DNA of 7,120 nt from CAZBBC01 sp964489835 (GTDB lineage: Bacteria > Calditrichota > Calditrichia > JAJRVZ01): the NCBI GenBank assembly GCA_964489835.1, contig CAZBBC010000200.1, forward strand, positions 1 through 7,120, in the 5' to 3' direction. Made by a program: the position numbers and the translations under genes. Below, piece after piece: positions 1 through 6,243 of this stretch. The notes beneath the pieces were generated by a model. It saw nothing but the letters and a program-made list of their open reading frames with translations, was not told the origin of the DNA and did no database searches. The number at the start of each line of letters is the position of its first letter. Position 1 is the first letter of the stretch.

Positions 1-669
1 CATGGTTTTAAGGACGGCAATGATTTTGTTGATTGGCTTGAGGCGGAAAAACAAACTGTAAAACTTGAGGAGGAAAAACAATCTGGAAAACTTGAGGTAA
101 AAAGGCAAACGGCAAAACGATCCAGAGCCAAACGGTCAAAAAAGTATAGACAGATGAGAAATATTCTTCTTGCAATCGTCACAATGTTATGCGTATTCGT
201 GCTAATTCTTTTAGTTTTACTGTTCAAGAAAAGTCCCAAGATGGAACTATCGGAGAAAAGCCTGTCTGATCTGAAGGTCATGATGCTTGTGCTTGACCCG
301 AAGGAGGATGAAAAGGTAGTCGTCTTCGGCGACACGAATTTCGATTATAGTAAGTCGACGCTTAGCCAGGAGGCGGAAGCGCTGTTGGAAAAGGATGTGC
401 AGGTCCTGAAGGAAAATCCGCAAATAAACGTCCGTATGGCAGGTTATACTTCCGCTCAAGGCTCAGAAAAAGTCAATCAAGAATTAAGCGAAAAAAGAGC
501 CAATGCGGTCAGGGATTTTCTAATCGAAAAAGGTATTGCACCAGAGAGAATTAGTGTGATCGGATATGGCAGAACAAGACCGGCAGTATATGAAGTGACG
601 CCTGGTGACGTTAATTCCAAGGAAGCACTGTCTAACATGCGCGTTCTTTTTGAAGTTATCGTGAAGTAA
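1..669 (+). CDS. DUF2934-linker-TM-OmpA-like membrane protein (5' end outside window)
   Basis: The frame is open from base 1, and the ATG at 154 has no Shine-Dalgarno upstream, so this is probably the 3' part of a longer gene. The first visible residues, HGFKDGNDFVDWLEAEKQ, match the end of DUF2934 (G-x-D-x-x-DWLEAE) as I remember the family. Next comes a 9-residue imperfect repeat (AEKQTVKLE, EEKQSGKLE, VKRQTAKRS) and a strongly basic stretch. One hydrophobic span follows at visible residues 54-75. The basic flank predicts a cytoplasmic N-terminus and a periplasmic C-terminus. The C-terminal ~120 residues are an OmpA-like domain (FGDTNFDYSKSTL, then LSEKRANAVRDFL, then ISVIGYGRTRP). The usual GxTD Asp is Ser here (bases 451-453), while the partner Arg of LSxxR (bases 496-498) is kept. 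The likely role is envelope anchoring or sensing at the inner membrane. The OmpA call is firm; the DUF2934 call rests on a partial domain. Confidence 0.87.
   Translation, partial: HGFKDGNDFVDWLEAEKQTVKLEEEKQSGKLEVKRQTAKRSRAKRSKKYRQMRNILLAIVTMLCVFVLILLVLLFKKSPKMELSEKSLSDLKVMMLVLDPKEDEKVVVFGDTNFDYSKSTLSQEAEALLEKDVQVLKENPQINVRMAGYTSAQGSEKVNQELSEKRANAVRDFLIEKGIAPERISVIGYGRTRPAVYEVTPGDVNSKEALSNMRVLFEVIVK
43..123 (+). repeat. 27-bp in-frame tandem repeat coding for a charged linker
   Basis: Three successive 27-base units (43-69, 70-96, 97-123) encode AEKQTVKLE, EEKQSGKLE and VKRQTAKRS. The first two are very similar at DNA level; the third has diverged. The run continues into a degenerate basic fourth unit just before the membrane span. 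It links the DUF2934-like end to the transmembrane helix and probably forms a charged helix on the cytoplasmic side. Confidence 0.7.
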
Positions 670-812
670 AGAAGTACAGGTAAGAGTCCAGAAAGGCATT
701 TTGAAATGATCCTTTTATCGGTCTATCCTTTGAAAAAAAATAAATCTGACAAACTTTAAATGATGTTTTCGCTTGTACAACAATTTAGCAACACAGCCAT
801 TTTTAATTAAAC

Positions 813-817
813 GGAGG
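813..817 (+). promoter_or_regulatory. Shine-Dalgarno (GGAGG) selecting the TTG start of the CsbD gene
   Basis: GGAGG ends nine bases before TTG at 827, which is good spacing. The nearer ATG at 819 is only one base from the motif and opens a three-codon frame (M-I-N, stop at 828-830), so it cannot start the CsbD frame. This supports a TTG start at 827. Confidence 0.65.
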
Positions 818-826
818 AATGATTAA

Positions 827-1012
827 TTGAACAAGATTTACATTAAAGGAAACTGGAATGAGGTGACAGGTAATCTTAAAAAAAAATACGGCACACTGAC
901 AGGCAATGAATTGCTGTTTACGGAAGGTCAAAAAAAAGAATTGTTGGGCACACACCAAAAGACACTTGGAAAAATAAAAAAAGAAATTTATAACCTCCTT
1001 GAGAAGATATAG
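827..1012 (+). CDS. CsbD-family small stress protein
   Basis: A 61-residue hydrophilic protein with the CsbD (PF05532) pattern: it opens with a KGNWNEVTGNLKKKYG block, which in this family reads roughly KGxWkqxxGkxKexwGkLT. It continues with LTGNELLFTEGQKKELLGTHQKTLGKIKKEI, matching the family's second block (D/E-x-L-x-x-x-x-G-x-x-x-x-L-x-G-x-x-Q). The length is typical for the family. The molecular role of CsbD proteins is not known; in other bacteria they are induced by general or envelope stress. There is no signal peptide, so it is probably cytoplasmic. The start is TTG behind a strong GGAGG. A hairpin with a T-run lies 48 bases downstream, and the upstream spacer is about 157 bases, so the gene is probably its own transcription unit between the two OmpA-domain genes. 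Confidence 0.85.
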   Translation: MNKIYIKGNWNEVTGNLKKKYGTLTGNELLFTEGQKKELLGTHQKTLGKIKKEIYNLLEKI

Positions 1013-1059
1013 TAATCGGGTCTTTGCGCAGGGTTCCCCTTTGGAGTTTATTTGAAAGA

Positions 1060-1093
1060 GCTGAATAGACATGAAAATTTATTCAGCGTTTTT
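1060..1093 (+). terminator. Rho-independent terminator after the CsbD gene
   Basis: GCTGAATA (1060-1067) pairs with TATTCAGC (1080-1087). Two further inner pairs, one of them G-U, close an eight-base loop. The stem is followed by G and five Ts (1089-1093). Position and polarity fit termination of the upstream small gene. Confidence 0.75.
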
Positions 1094-1117
1094 CCAATCA
1101 ATAAATGCGTATTCATT

Positions 1118-1156
1118 TTTAGTGGAAAATCTCTGCCATAACGCTTTACCACTAAA
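1118..1156. promoter_or_regulatory. Inverted repeat upstream of the OmpA-family gene
   Basis: TTTAGTGG (1118-1125) is mirrored by CCACTAAA (1149-1156). After one mismatch, three more pairs extend each arm to 11 of 12. The 15-base centre makes it either an operator-like dyad or an RNA hairpin. It lies about 100 bases ahead of the start at 1255 and lacks a T-run, so it does not look like a terminator. Its function is unknown. Confidence 0.45.
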
Positions 1157-1254
1157 CACGCAACCGAATTGGTTTGATATCGAATTAAACTGATATTCAG
1201 GATTAGGCAGTAGCAGAAATCAATATACATTTAACAAAATTAAAGGAGACCATC

Positions 1255-2742
1255 ATGTCACAGATACAAAGATTCTTTAACCTTTCGATTATCATTATTG
1301 TTGTCTGCGTTACCACTTTATTTGTGGCAAGTGCAGTGGCGCAGAAACAATCCGAATCCGTCGGGGGTGACAATGTAAAAACGGTACTTTTCAGGGACGC
1401 TAACACGGCAATGAAAGCAGCAGAAAATGCCAACGCTGATATTCTGGCACCCCAGAACTTCGGTAAAGGGATGAAAAGCTATCAAAAAGCTGAGAATGAA
1501 CTTCAGATGGGTAATGACCTGGATGATATTCGACAAAACCTTAGCGAAGCGTGCGATTTTTTCAACCAGGCGATTGACGCTACGAAGCTGGCCGCGGTTA
1601 CTTTCCCGATTTTAATGAAAGCCCGTACGGATGCCCGAAACACCGGGGCACCCAAATTTTCATCAGATCTTTGGATCGAAGCTGAAAAGAAATTCAAAGA
1701 TGCGGCTGTTGAACTTGAAGATGGGGATCTCAATGACGCCAAGGAAGAAGCAGCTGATGCAGAAAAACTATACCGTCAGGCTGAACTTGATGCTATTAAG
1801 ACCAACTATCTTCAGGAAACCCGGGAGTTGTTAAAAAAGGCAGACGAGAAGGACGTTGAAGATTACGCCCCAAAAACCTTGCAACTTTCACAGCAGCTCG
1901 TCAAGCAGGCTGAAAAAGAGTTAAATGAAAACAGATATGATACCGATGTGGCGCGCGGACTGGCGCGGCAAGCCAAATACGAGGTAAAGCACGCTATTTA
2001 TCTCGCAAATGTCATCAAGCAGATGAAGGAGAAGGATCACAGTTGGGAAGACCTGATGTTGGCCTCGGAGAAACCCTTACAGCAGATTGCGGAAAAAACC
2101 TACGTGGTCCCCACCTTCGAAAATGGTCCCGGTAAAACAACCACCGAAATCATTACTTACGTCAGCGCCTGCCAGAATAATATTGTCGGATTAAGTCAGG
2201 ATTTGGACTGGAACCAACAGGAAAACAATTTGCAGGAAGCGCGGATTACCGAACTGGAGCAGCAGCTTGGCACCCAGGCGTTGGAAAAGTCATCGTTGGC
2301 ACAACAAATCGCCGATCAAGCTAAATATCGTGAGCAATTTACCAATGTGGAACGCTCTTTCACTCCCGAAGATGCTTTGGTTTTGCGGGAAGGAAACGAC
2401 ATCATTATCCGTCTGGTTGGACTGAATTTCCCTAGCGCTGCAGCAACGATCGAGCAAAAATCCTTTGGGTTGCTAACCAAAGTGCGCGATGCAATCAAAT
2501 TTTATCCGGGATCTTCCGTCTCTGTTCTGGGCTACACAGATTCGTACGGTGGTGATGTGCAAAATTTAAAATTATCAACGGAGCGCGCCGAAGCGGTAAA
2601 ACAATATCTTTTAGCAAACACCGATCTCAATGCTTCCCGAATAAAGGTTATCGGTTACGGGGAAAGCAAACCGATTGCAAGCGACGATACAATGGATGGC
2701 CGGGCTACCAACCGTCGCGTTGAGGTGGTCATTCATCCCTGA
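1255..2742 (+). CDS. Exported OmpA-family protein with three helical repeats (DUF4398-like)
   Basis: 495 residues, with GGAG six bases before the ATG. The signal peptide has a hydrophobic core at residues 9-24 and likely cleavage at ASAVA|Q (29/30). Residues ~50-255 form three related helical units of about 70 residues, each with an AP turn (65-66, 132-133, 205-206) followed by an Ala/Glu-rich helix (KAENEL, DAAVEL, QAEKEL). This resembles the DUF4398/TPR-like regions found before OmpA domains. Residues ~315-365 look like a coiled coil. The OmpA-like domain (~370-495) is canonical: GYTD with Asp429, LSTER with Arg444, VIGYGESKP, and NRRVEV at 486-491. Asp429 and Arg444 match the diaminopimelate-binding pair of peptidoglycan-associated OmpA domains. 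It is probably a periplasmic or outer-membrane-associated, wall-bound protein. No beta-barrel is visible, so it is not a classical porin-type OmpA. Confidence 0.9.
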   Translation: MSQIQRFFNLSIIIIVVCVTTLFVASAVAQKQSESVGGDNVKTVLFRDANTAMKAAENANADILAPQNFGKGMKSYQKAENELQMGNDLDDIRQNLSEACDFFNQAIDATKLAAVTFPILMKARTDARNTGAPKFSSDLWIEAEKKFKDAAVELEDGDLNDAKEEAADAEKLYRQAELDAIKTNYLQETRELLKKADEKDVEDYAPKTLQLSQQLVKQAEKELNENRYDTDVARGLARQAKYEVKHAIYLANVIKQMKEKDHSWEDLMLASEKPLQQIAEKTYVVPTFENGPGKTTTEIITYVSACQNNIVGLSQDLDWNQQENNLQEARITELEQQLGTQALEKSSLAQQIADQAKYREQFTNVERSFTPEDALVLREGNDIIIRLVGLNFPSAAATIEQKSFGLLTKVRDAIKFYPGSSVSVLGYTDSYGGDVQNLKLSTERAEAVKQYLLANTDLNASRIKVIGYGESKPIASDDTMDGRATNRRVEVVIHP

Positions 2743-2794
2743 ACAGAGCGAGGAGCGATATTAGATACCTTTGATACTGTTGCATATTTTTTTA

Positions 2795-2918
2795 GATAGG
2801 ATAACAGGATTTACAAGATTAAATGTCTTAATAAGGTGTTAGTTTTCTTCTTGTTAAAGAAAATTTTACAAGTTACGTGTTTTTAAAAATTATTTCCTTT
2901 TTATCCTGTTATCCTATC
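2795..2918. repeat. 124-bp element bounded by perfect 16-bp inverted repeats
   Basis: GATAGGATAACAGGAT (2795-2810) has its exact reverse complement at 2903-2918. The AT-rich interior contains a smaller hairpin at 2841-2865 (TTTTCTT / AAGAAAA with a seven-base loop). The left arm continues as a degenerate AGGAT / ACAGGAT / ACAAGAT series, a style I remember from dispersed intergenic repeats in several phyla. It fills most of the spacer between the convergent genes. It could be a REP- or MITE-like element, or a bidirectional terminator. No coding sequence lies inside it and no clear target duplication is visible. Confidence 0.65.
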
Positions 2919-2947
2919 AAATTTCTTAATTCGCCTCGTCATTCATA

Positions 2948-5068
2948 CTATCTGATCAAAATCAGCTTTCTAGTTTGAACAAAGCCTTCGGCTTCTAGAC
3001 GATAGAGATAAACCCCTGACGCCAGGTTCTCAGGACGCCAAACCAGCTGATAAGTACCGGCATTTTGCACACCGTCGACAAGTGATGCAACTTTTTCACC
3101 CAGAATATTGTAAATATTCAGTTTTACCTGACCGGTTTTCATCAAACCATAGCTGATGGTGGTAGACGGGTTGAATGGATTCGGATAATTCTGTTTCAGA
3201 TAAAAACTGACAGGTGTCTGTTCATTTTTTGCTATACCGGTCAAAAGCCTGTAGGTAAATTCAACGTAATAGCTGCTGTCATTTTCAGTCACCGTCAGCG
3301 TCGTATCAGACGGGAACACCACATATTCCTGAAAATTTACCCAGAGCGGCATGTTTAAAAACCATTCACCCTCACAAAGGCGCAATTGAAAGGTTGAATC
3401 CGGGCGCAGTTGAGACCCGGCCTGATAAACCCAGGCCCCTTCACCTGACGTATTGATCCAATAGTCTGAATTTTGGCTCGGAACATCACCGAGCAGTTTT
3501 ACCGTTAACGTGGCATGGGCATAATTTAACTCGAAATTCAGATTGCCAACCGTGTCTCCATTAACCGTGACGTTGGAATAACGATTCGGCATCGAAAGGT
3601 AGTCATTATTTTCCTGATTAAATACGACTTCATATTTTCCATCCGTCACCGGGATAAAGAAATTATTCGACTCATCGATTTGCGCGGAATATCCGCTGGT
3701 ATAAGTGCTATCCCATGCTGTTATCCAGCTTCTTTCATGGTCCAGATTGACCGGATCCCCGGGATCAAAGGAAATTGATCCGGCAATCGCCGCATGGGAC
3801 GGGATAAGCTTGAAGTACACGGTGTCACCGGGCATGGCAAATTGCCAGTTTTTCTCTATGACATATCCCGGAGGAGGGGGTGTTCCCCATTGAGGGTCAT
3901 CCTGCAGCCAGACGTTATAGGACGTCCCCTCGCGGACAGATAATTCGAAATAACCGCTTGATGGATCGGATTCCGTGATTGTCGAACCCAGGGATTCCGA
4001 CGCGGCCATAAACTGGTACTTTTTAGATGGATTCTGTCCGTCCTCAGTAATATAGCCGAAGATCTTCGCGTTGGTTTGATAGGCAACCAGATTATATTCC
4101 ATGCTGTCGCCCCAGGTTACCTCAAATGTTTGATTTTCGACAGGTTTAAGATAATCCGGGATAAGCATCTGGTCGTCGGCTCTTATAACAAAGGTATTGG
4201 TCGAATCGGAACCCTGTATGACCACCAGCGCTGGTATGGTAAAGTGCCCGTTTCTTACCACTGATTCAGTTTCACTCCCGGTTGTCTGATTACTCAGATA
4301 GACATATCCATCACGATCAATTAAGGCACTGTTTTGATCATAAAAGCTGCCATAGACATAAGATGAAGGTAGTTTGAAGGTGAAATTAATTGAACCCGTA
4401 TTCCCGGCAGGAATACTCAGCTGATAATGCCGTGGATCCATTGTGTATCCCGGCAATGTATTTTCGAAAATGGTACCAACTTCCCACTGAACAGCGGCAA
4501 GCGGCAGATTAATCGTGTAGTCCCCGTTGACATCGGTCAGACCGGAAAACATGCCATTCTCACCCATCGCGGCAATCATCACATTTTCATATTTCGTGTT
4601 TGGCTTCCCGGTGCCTTCGATCGTAATCGTACCGGATACTGTTGCCGGTGGATCGGACATGGCGATAATCTCGAACCAGTTTGTTGCTGTACTTTCGTCC
4701 ACATCCGTGACTCTGAGGATATAATTCTGTGGAGAAAAGCCAAAGGGACCGAACTGTAGATAAATAAGCCCATCCGGTACCGCACTTGAATCCGAGGGAC
4801 CGTCTCCCTGTTCCCCATCCATTAAATTGATGGTATCCAGTAAATAATCCCCTGCATCAATTGTCCTGGAAGCATTAAGATCCAAGTATATTTCAACTGC
4901 TACGCTATTCCCGACTGCTGAGAGATCCAGTTCCCAGGCAAAAGTATCACCCTGGGTAAGCGTGTTTGAATTTTCCCCATTAATCCAAAACCAGATATGG
5001 GTCGTAGCATCGGAAGTAACAGGCAACATCAGTAAACTAAACGTGAATAGCATTAAAAATTTCTTCAT
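2948..5068 (-). CDS. Secreted multi-module beta-sandwich protein with T9SS-type C-terminal sorting domain
   Basis: 706 residues. The ATG at 5068 has a purine-rich GAGGA just upstream. The signal peptide is MKKFLMLFTFSLLMLPVTSDA. A dockerin- or EF-hand-like calcium loop lies at residues 63-74 (D-x-N-x-S-x-T-I-D-x-x-D). At least two, and possibly five, carboxypeptidase-regulatory-like or CnaB-like modules follow, opening near 142 (VSGTITIEGTGKP, then SGLTDVNGDYTI), 238, 335, 426 and 517. The last three are the most diverged. The last ~83 residues (624-706) are a type A sorting domain: NYPNPFNPSTTISY, KLNIYNILGEKVASLVDG, then ASGVYLYRLEAEGFVQTRKLILIR. No catalytic motif is visible, so a structural, adhesive or surface-display role is most likely. 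The gene converges with the OmpA gene and diverges from the lipoprotein gene, and appears monocistronic. Confidence 0.88.
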   Translation of the reverse strand: MKKFLMLFTFSLLMLPVTSDATTHIWFWINGENSNTLTQGDTFAWELDLSAVGNSVAVEIYLDLNASRTIDAGDYLLDTINLMDGEQGDGPSDSSAVPDGLIYLQFGPFGFSPQNYILRVTDVDESTATNWFEIIAMSDPPATVSGTITIEGTGKPNTKYENVMIAAMGENGMFSGLTDVNGDYTINLPLAAVQWEVGTIFENTLPGYTMDPRHYQLSIPAGNTGSINFTFKLPSSYVYGSFYDQNSALIDRDGYVYLSNQTTGSETESVVRNGHFTIPALVVIQGSDSTNTFVIRADDQMLIPDYLKPVENQTFEVTWGDSMEYNLVAYQTNAKIFGYITEDGQNPSKKYQFMAASESLGSTITESDPSSGYFELSVREGTSYNVWLQDDPQWGTPPPPGYVIEKNWQFAMPGDTVYFKLIPSHAAIAGSISFDPGDPVNLDHERSWITAWDSTYTSGYSAQIDESNNFFIPVTDGKYEVVFNQENNDYLSMPNRYSNVTVNGDTVGNLNFELNYAHATLTVKLLGDVPSQNSDYWINTSGEGAWVYQAGSQLRPDSTFQLRLCEGEWFLNMPLWVNFQEYVVFPSDTTLTVTENDSSYYVEFTYRLLTGIAKNEQTPVSFYLKQNYPNPFNPSTTISYGLMKTGQVKLNIYNILGEKVASLVDGVQNAGTYQLVWRPENLASGVYLYRLEAEGFVQTRKLILIR

Positions 5069-5137
5069 ATATTCCTCTTTCTGTTAAGTTGTATTCCTAA
5101 ATAATCGGATCAGATTGTTAAATAGATAATTTTTATT

Positions 5138-5166
5138 ATTATATTTTTAAACAATAATATATACAA
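5138..5166 (-). promoter_or_regulatory. Candidate sigma70-type promoter for the secreted protein gene
   Basis: On the minus strand, TTGTAT (5161-5166) and a perfect TATAAT (5138-5143) are separated by 17 bases, predicting a leader of about 60 bases. The -35 matches the consensus at only three of six bases. The region is very AT-rich and the -35/-10 rules may differ in this phylum, so this is tentative. Confidence 0.35.
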
Positions 5167-5674
5167 AAAATATTCCGGCTGATATTTATTGAGATTTCCG
5201 TTAGTAACATTTTTATCCTCCTCTTTTTATAAGCAAAGATTAGACGATAGAAATAATCCAACAGGGTATTAGCGGATTGATTTATTTTTTTTATTTTGTA
5301 CCATTTTCCATACACCTACTAGATATAAATCAACCTCCTCAGCAGGCATCTGTACGATCCCCTGAGCCGATTGTTTCAGAAAACACATCCGATATCCGCA
5401 AGTATCACCAATCATACCTGCGAAAAATATTGACTAATCGAAACAAAAGTGAAACAGAAATCTGAAATCCTCGTAATCTGAAAATGAAAAACGCCAAAAA
5501 CCGGTAACCACTCCTACAATAATTCCACGGTTTTTTTGACAGTCGCGGAGACTGAGGACCGTAAATGGATAAGAAAAATTGTATACGCTTCTTAGCGAAA
5601 CTGATATCATCTTCTGATCAGAGACGACCATATCCCTTCACCCATTTTTGCACTTTATGTCCGTCAAAGATAAA

Positions 5675-5678
5675 GGAG
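5675..5678 (+). promoter_or_regulatory. Shine-Dalgarno (AAAGGAG) setting the lipoprotein start at 5687
   Basis: GGAG, within AAAGGAG, ends eight bases before the ATG at 5687. An in-frame upstream ATG at 5657 and the TTG at 5648 lack such a motif and would put 10-13 hydrophilic residues ahead of the signal peptide. The 5687 start is therefore preferred. Confidence 0.7.
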
Positions 5679-5686
5679 CCCCACCC

Positions 5687-6175
5687 ATGAGAACCGCTTT
5701 TTATTGTGTCATGCCAGTGTTTTCTATCTGTTTGTTATTTATCGGTTGCGACCAGCAGGAAAAATCCATTAACAAAGAAGTCGAGATTGAAGAAATAGCC
5801 AGAGTCATCGACTCCTGTATCGGCTGGTTTAAAACCAAGGATTTTGCCTTGTCATTCAGGACGGTGGCCAATGATTCTAATTTCCTGGAGGTACATCCGA
5901 CCGGCAGAGTGGTGAAAGGCTTTGAACAGTTCAGGAAAAATTCCGAGATATTCAGGAATCCTGATTTTTTATACTCCCGACATGAAATCAAAGATATAAA
6001 GATCAATCTGTCACGATCGGGAGAAAATGCCTGGTTTTACTGTATTCTGAATGATATCAATACCTGGAAAGGGCAACCGGCTAACTGGGAAAATACACGC
6101 TGGACAGGTGTTCTGGAGAAAAGAGAAGGTCGCTGGGTTATCGTACAGCAGCATTTTTCATTTGCTGCAAAATAA
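5687..6175 (+). CDS. Lipoprotein with SnoaL-like (NTF2-fold) domain
   Basis: 162 residues from the ATG at 5687. The lipoprotein signal (MRTAFYCVMPVFSICLLFIGC) has Cys21 as the probable lipidated residue; Phe at -3 is less usual than Leu. Residues ~35-162 match the SnoaL_3 / DUF4440-like pattern: an N-terminal helix (EEIARVIDSCIGWFKTKDFALSF), a GRVVKGFEQFRKN turn and helix, a GENAWFYC strand, and the hallmark end RWTGVLEKREGRWVIVQQHFS. The fold is a cone-shaped alpha+beta barrel. Members range from enzymes to simple ligand or association domains, and no catalytic set is evident, so the function is unknown. It is probably membrane-anchored and facing the periplasm. The hydrolase remnant begins 68 bases downstream with no clear terminator between, so the two may once have been co-transcribed. 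Confidence 0.83.
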   Translation: MRTAFYCVMPVFSICLLFIGCDQQEKSINKEVEIEEIARVIDSCIGWFKTKDFALSFRTVANDSNFLEVHPTGRVVKGFEQFRKNSEIFRNPDFLYSRHEIKDIKINLSRSGENAWFYCILNDINTWKGQPANWENTRWTGVLEKREGRWVIVQQHFSFAAK

Positions 6176-6243
6176 TATTGATAATTATTTCCACTCACAA
6201 TTAAGAATAAATTTGAAGTTTGTTAAAACAAGGAAAAAGCAAA

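Larger units (their letters stand above)
5069..5686. other. Divergent intergenic region, about 620 bp, no convincing gene
   Basis: The half next to the secreted protein gene (about 5100-5320) is very AT-rich and carries its candidate promoter. The other half leads to the lipoprotein gene. It contains an exact TTGACA (5536-5541) without a good -10 box at standard spacing, and a perfect 10-base palindrome TCTGATCAGA (5613-5622). The short open frames at 5277-5465 (+) and 5434-5631 (-) have no ribosome binding site and no recognisable family. No RNA gene is recognised. Confidence 0.5.

Noticed and set aside
154..669. ATG at 154 as the true start of the OmpA-like gene
   Set aside because: No Shine-Dalgarno precedes it, and the same frame is open upstream with recognisable DUF2934-type residues and a linker.
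803..1072. 89-residue minus-strand frame opposite the CsbD gene
   Set aside because: It is the antisense shadow of a clear CsbD gene, rich in Phe/Lys from poly-A/T runs, with no family resemblance.
1169..1197. TTGGTT / GATATT as a promoter for the OmpA-family gene
   Set aside because: Only 3/6 and 4/6 matches in AT-rich DNA; too weak to call.
2795..2918. CRISPR-like repeats in the convergent spacer
   Set aside because: Only two copies, in inverted orientation, with no regular spacers.
4427..4759. 110-residue plus-strand frame inside the secreted protein gene
   Set aside because: It lies wholly antisense to a well-supported secreted protein and has no ribosome binding site or recognisable domain.
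5277..5465. 62-residue plus-strand frame in the divergent spacer
   Set aside because: TTG start with no Shine-Dalgarno, a hydrophobic start explained by a T-run, and no known family; treated as chance.
5536..5566. TTGACA as a -35 box for the lipoprotein gene
   Set aside because: No acceptable -10 box at 16-18 bases; the nearest candidate (GTAAAT at 19 bases) matches only half the consensus.
5434..5631. 65-residue minus-strand frame in the same spacer
   Set aside because: No ribosome binding site; composition shows no coding signal and it overlaps the upstream region of the lipoprotein gene.
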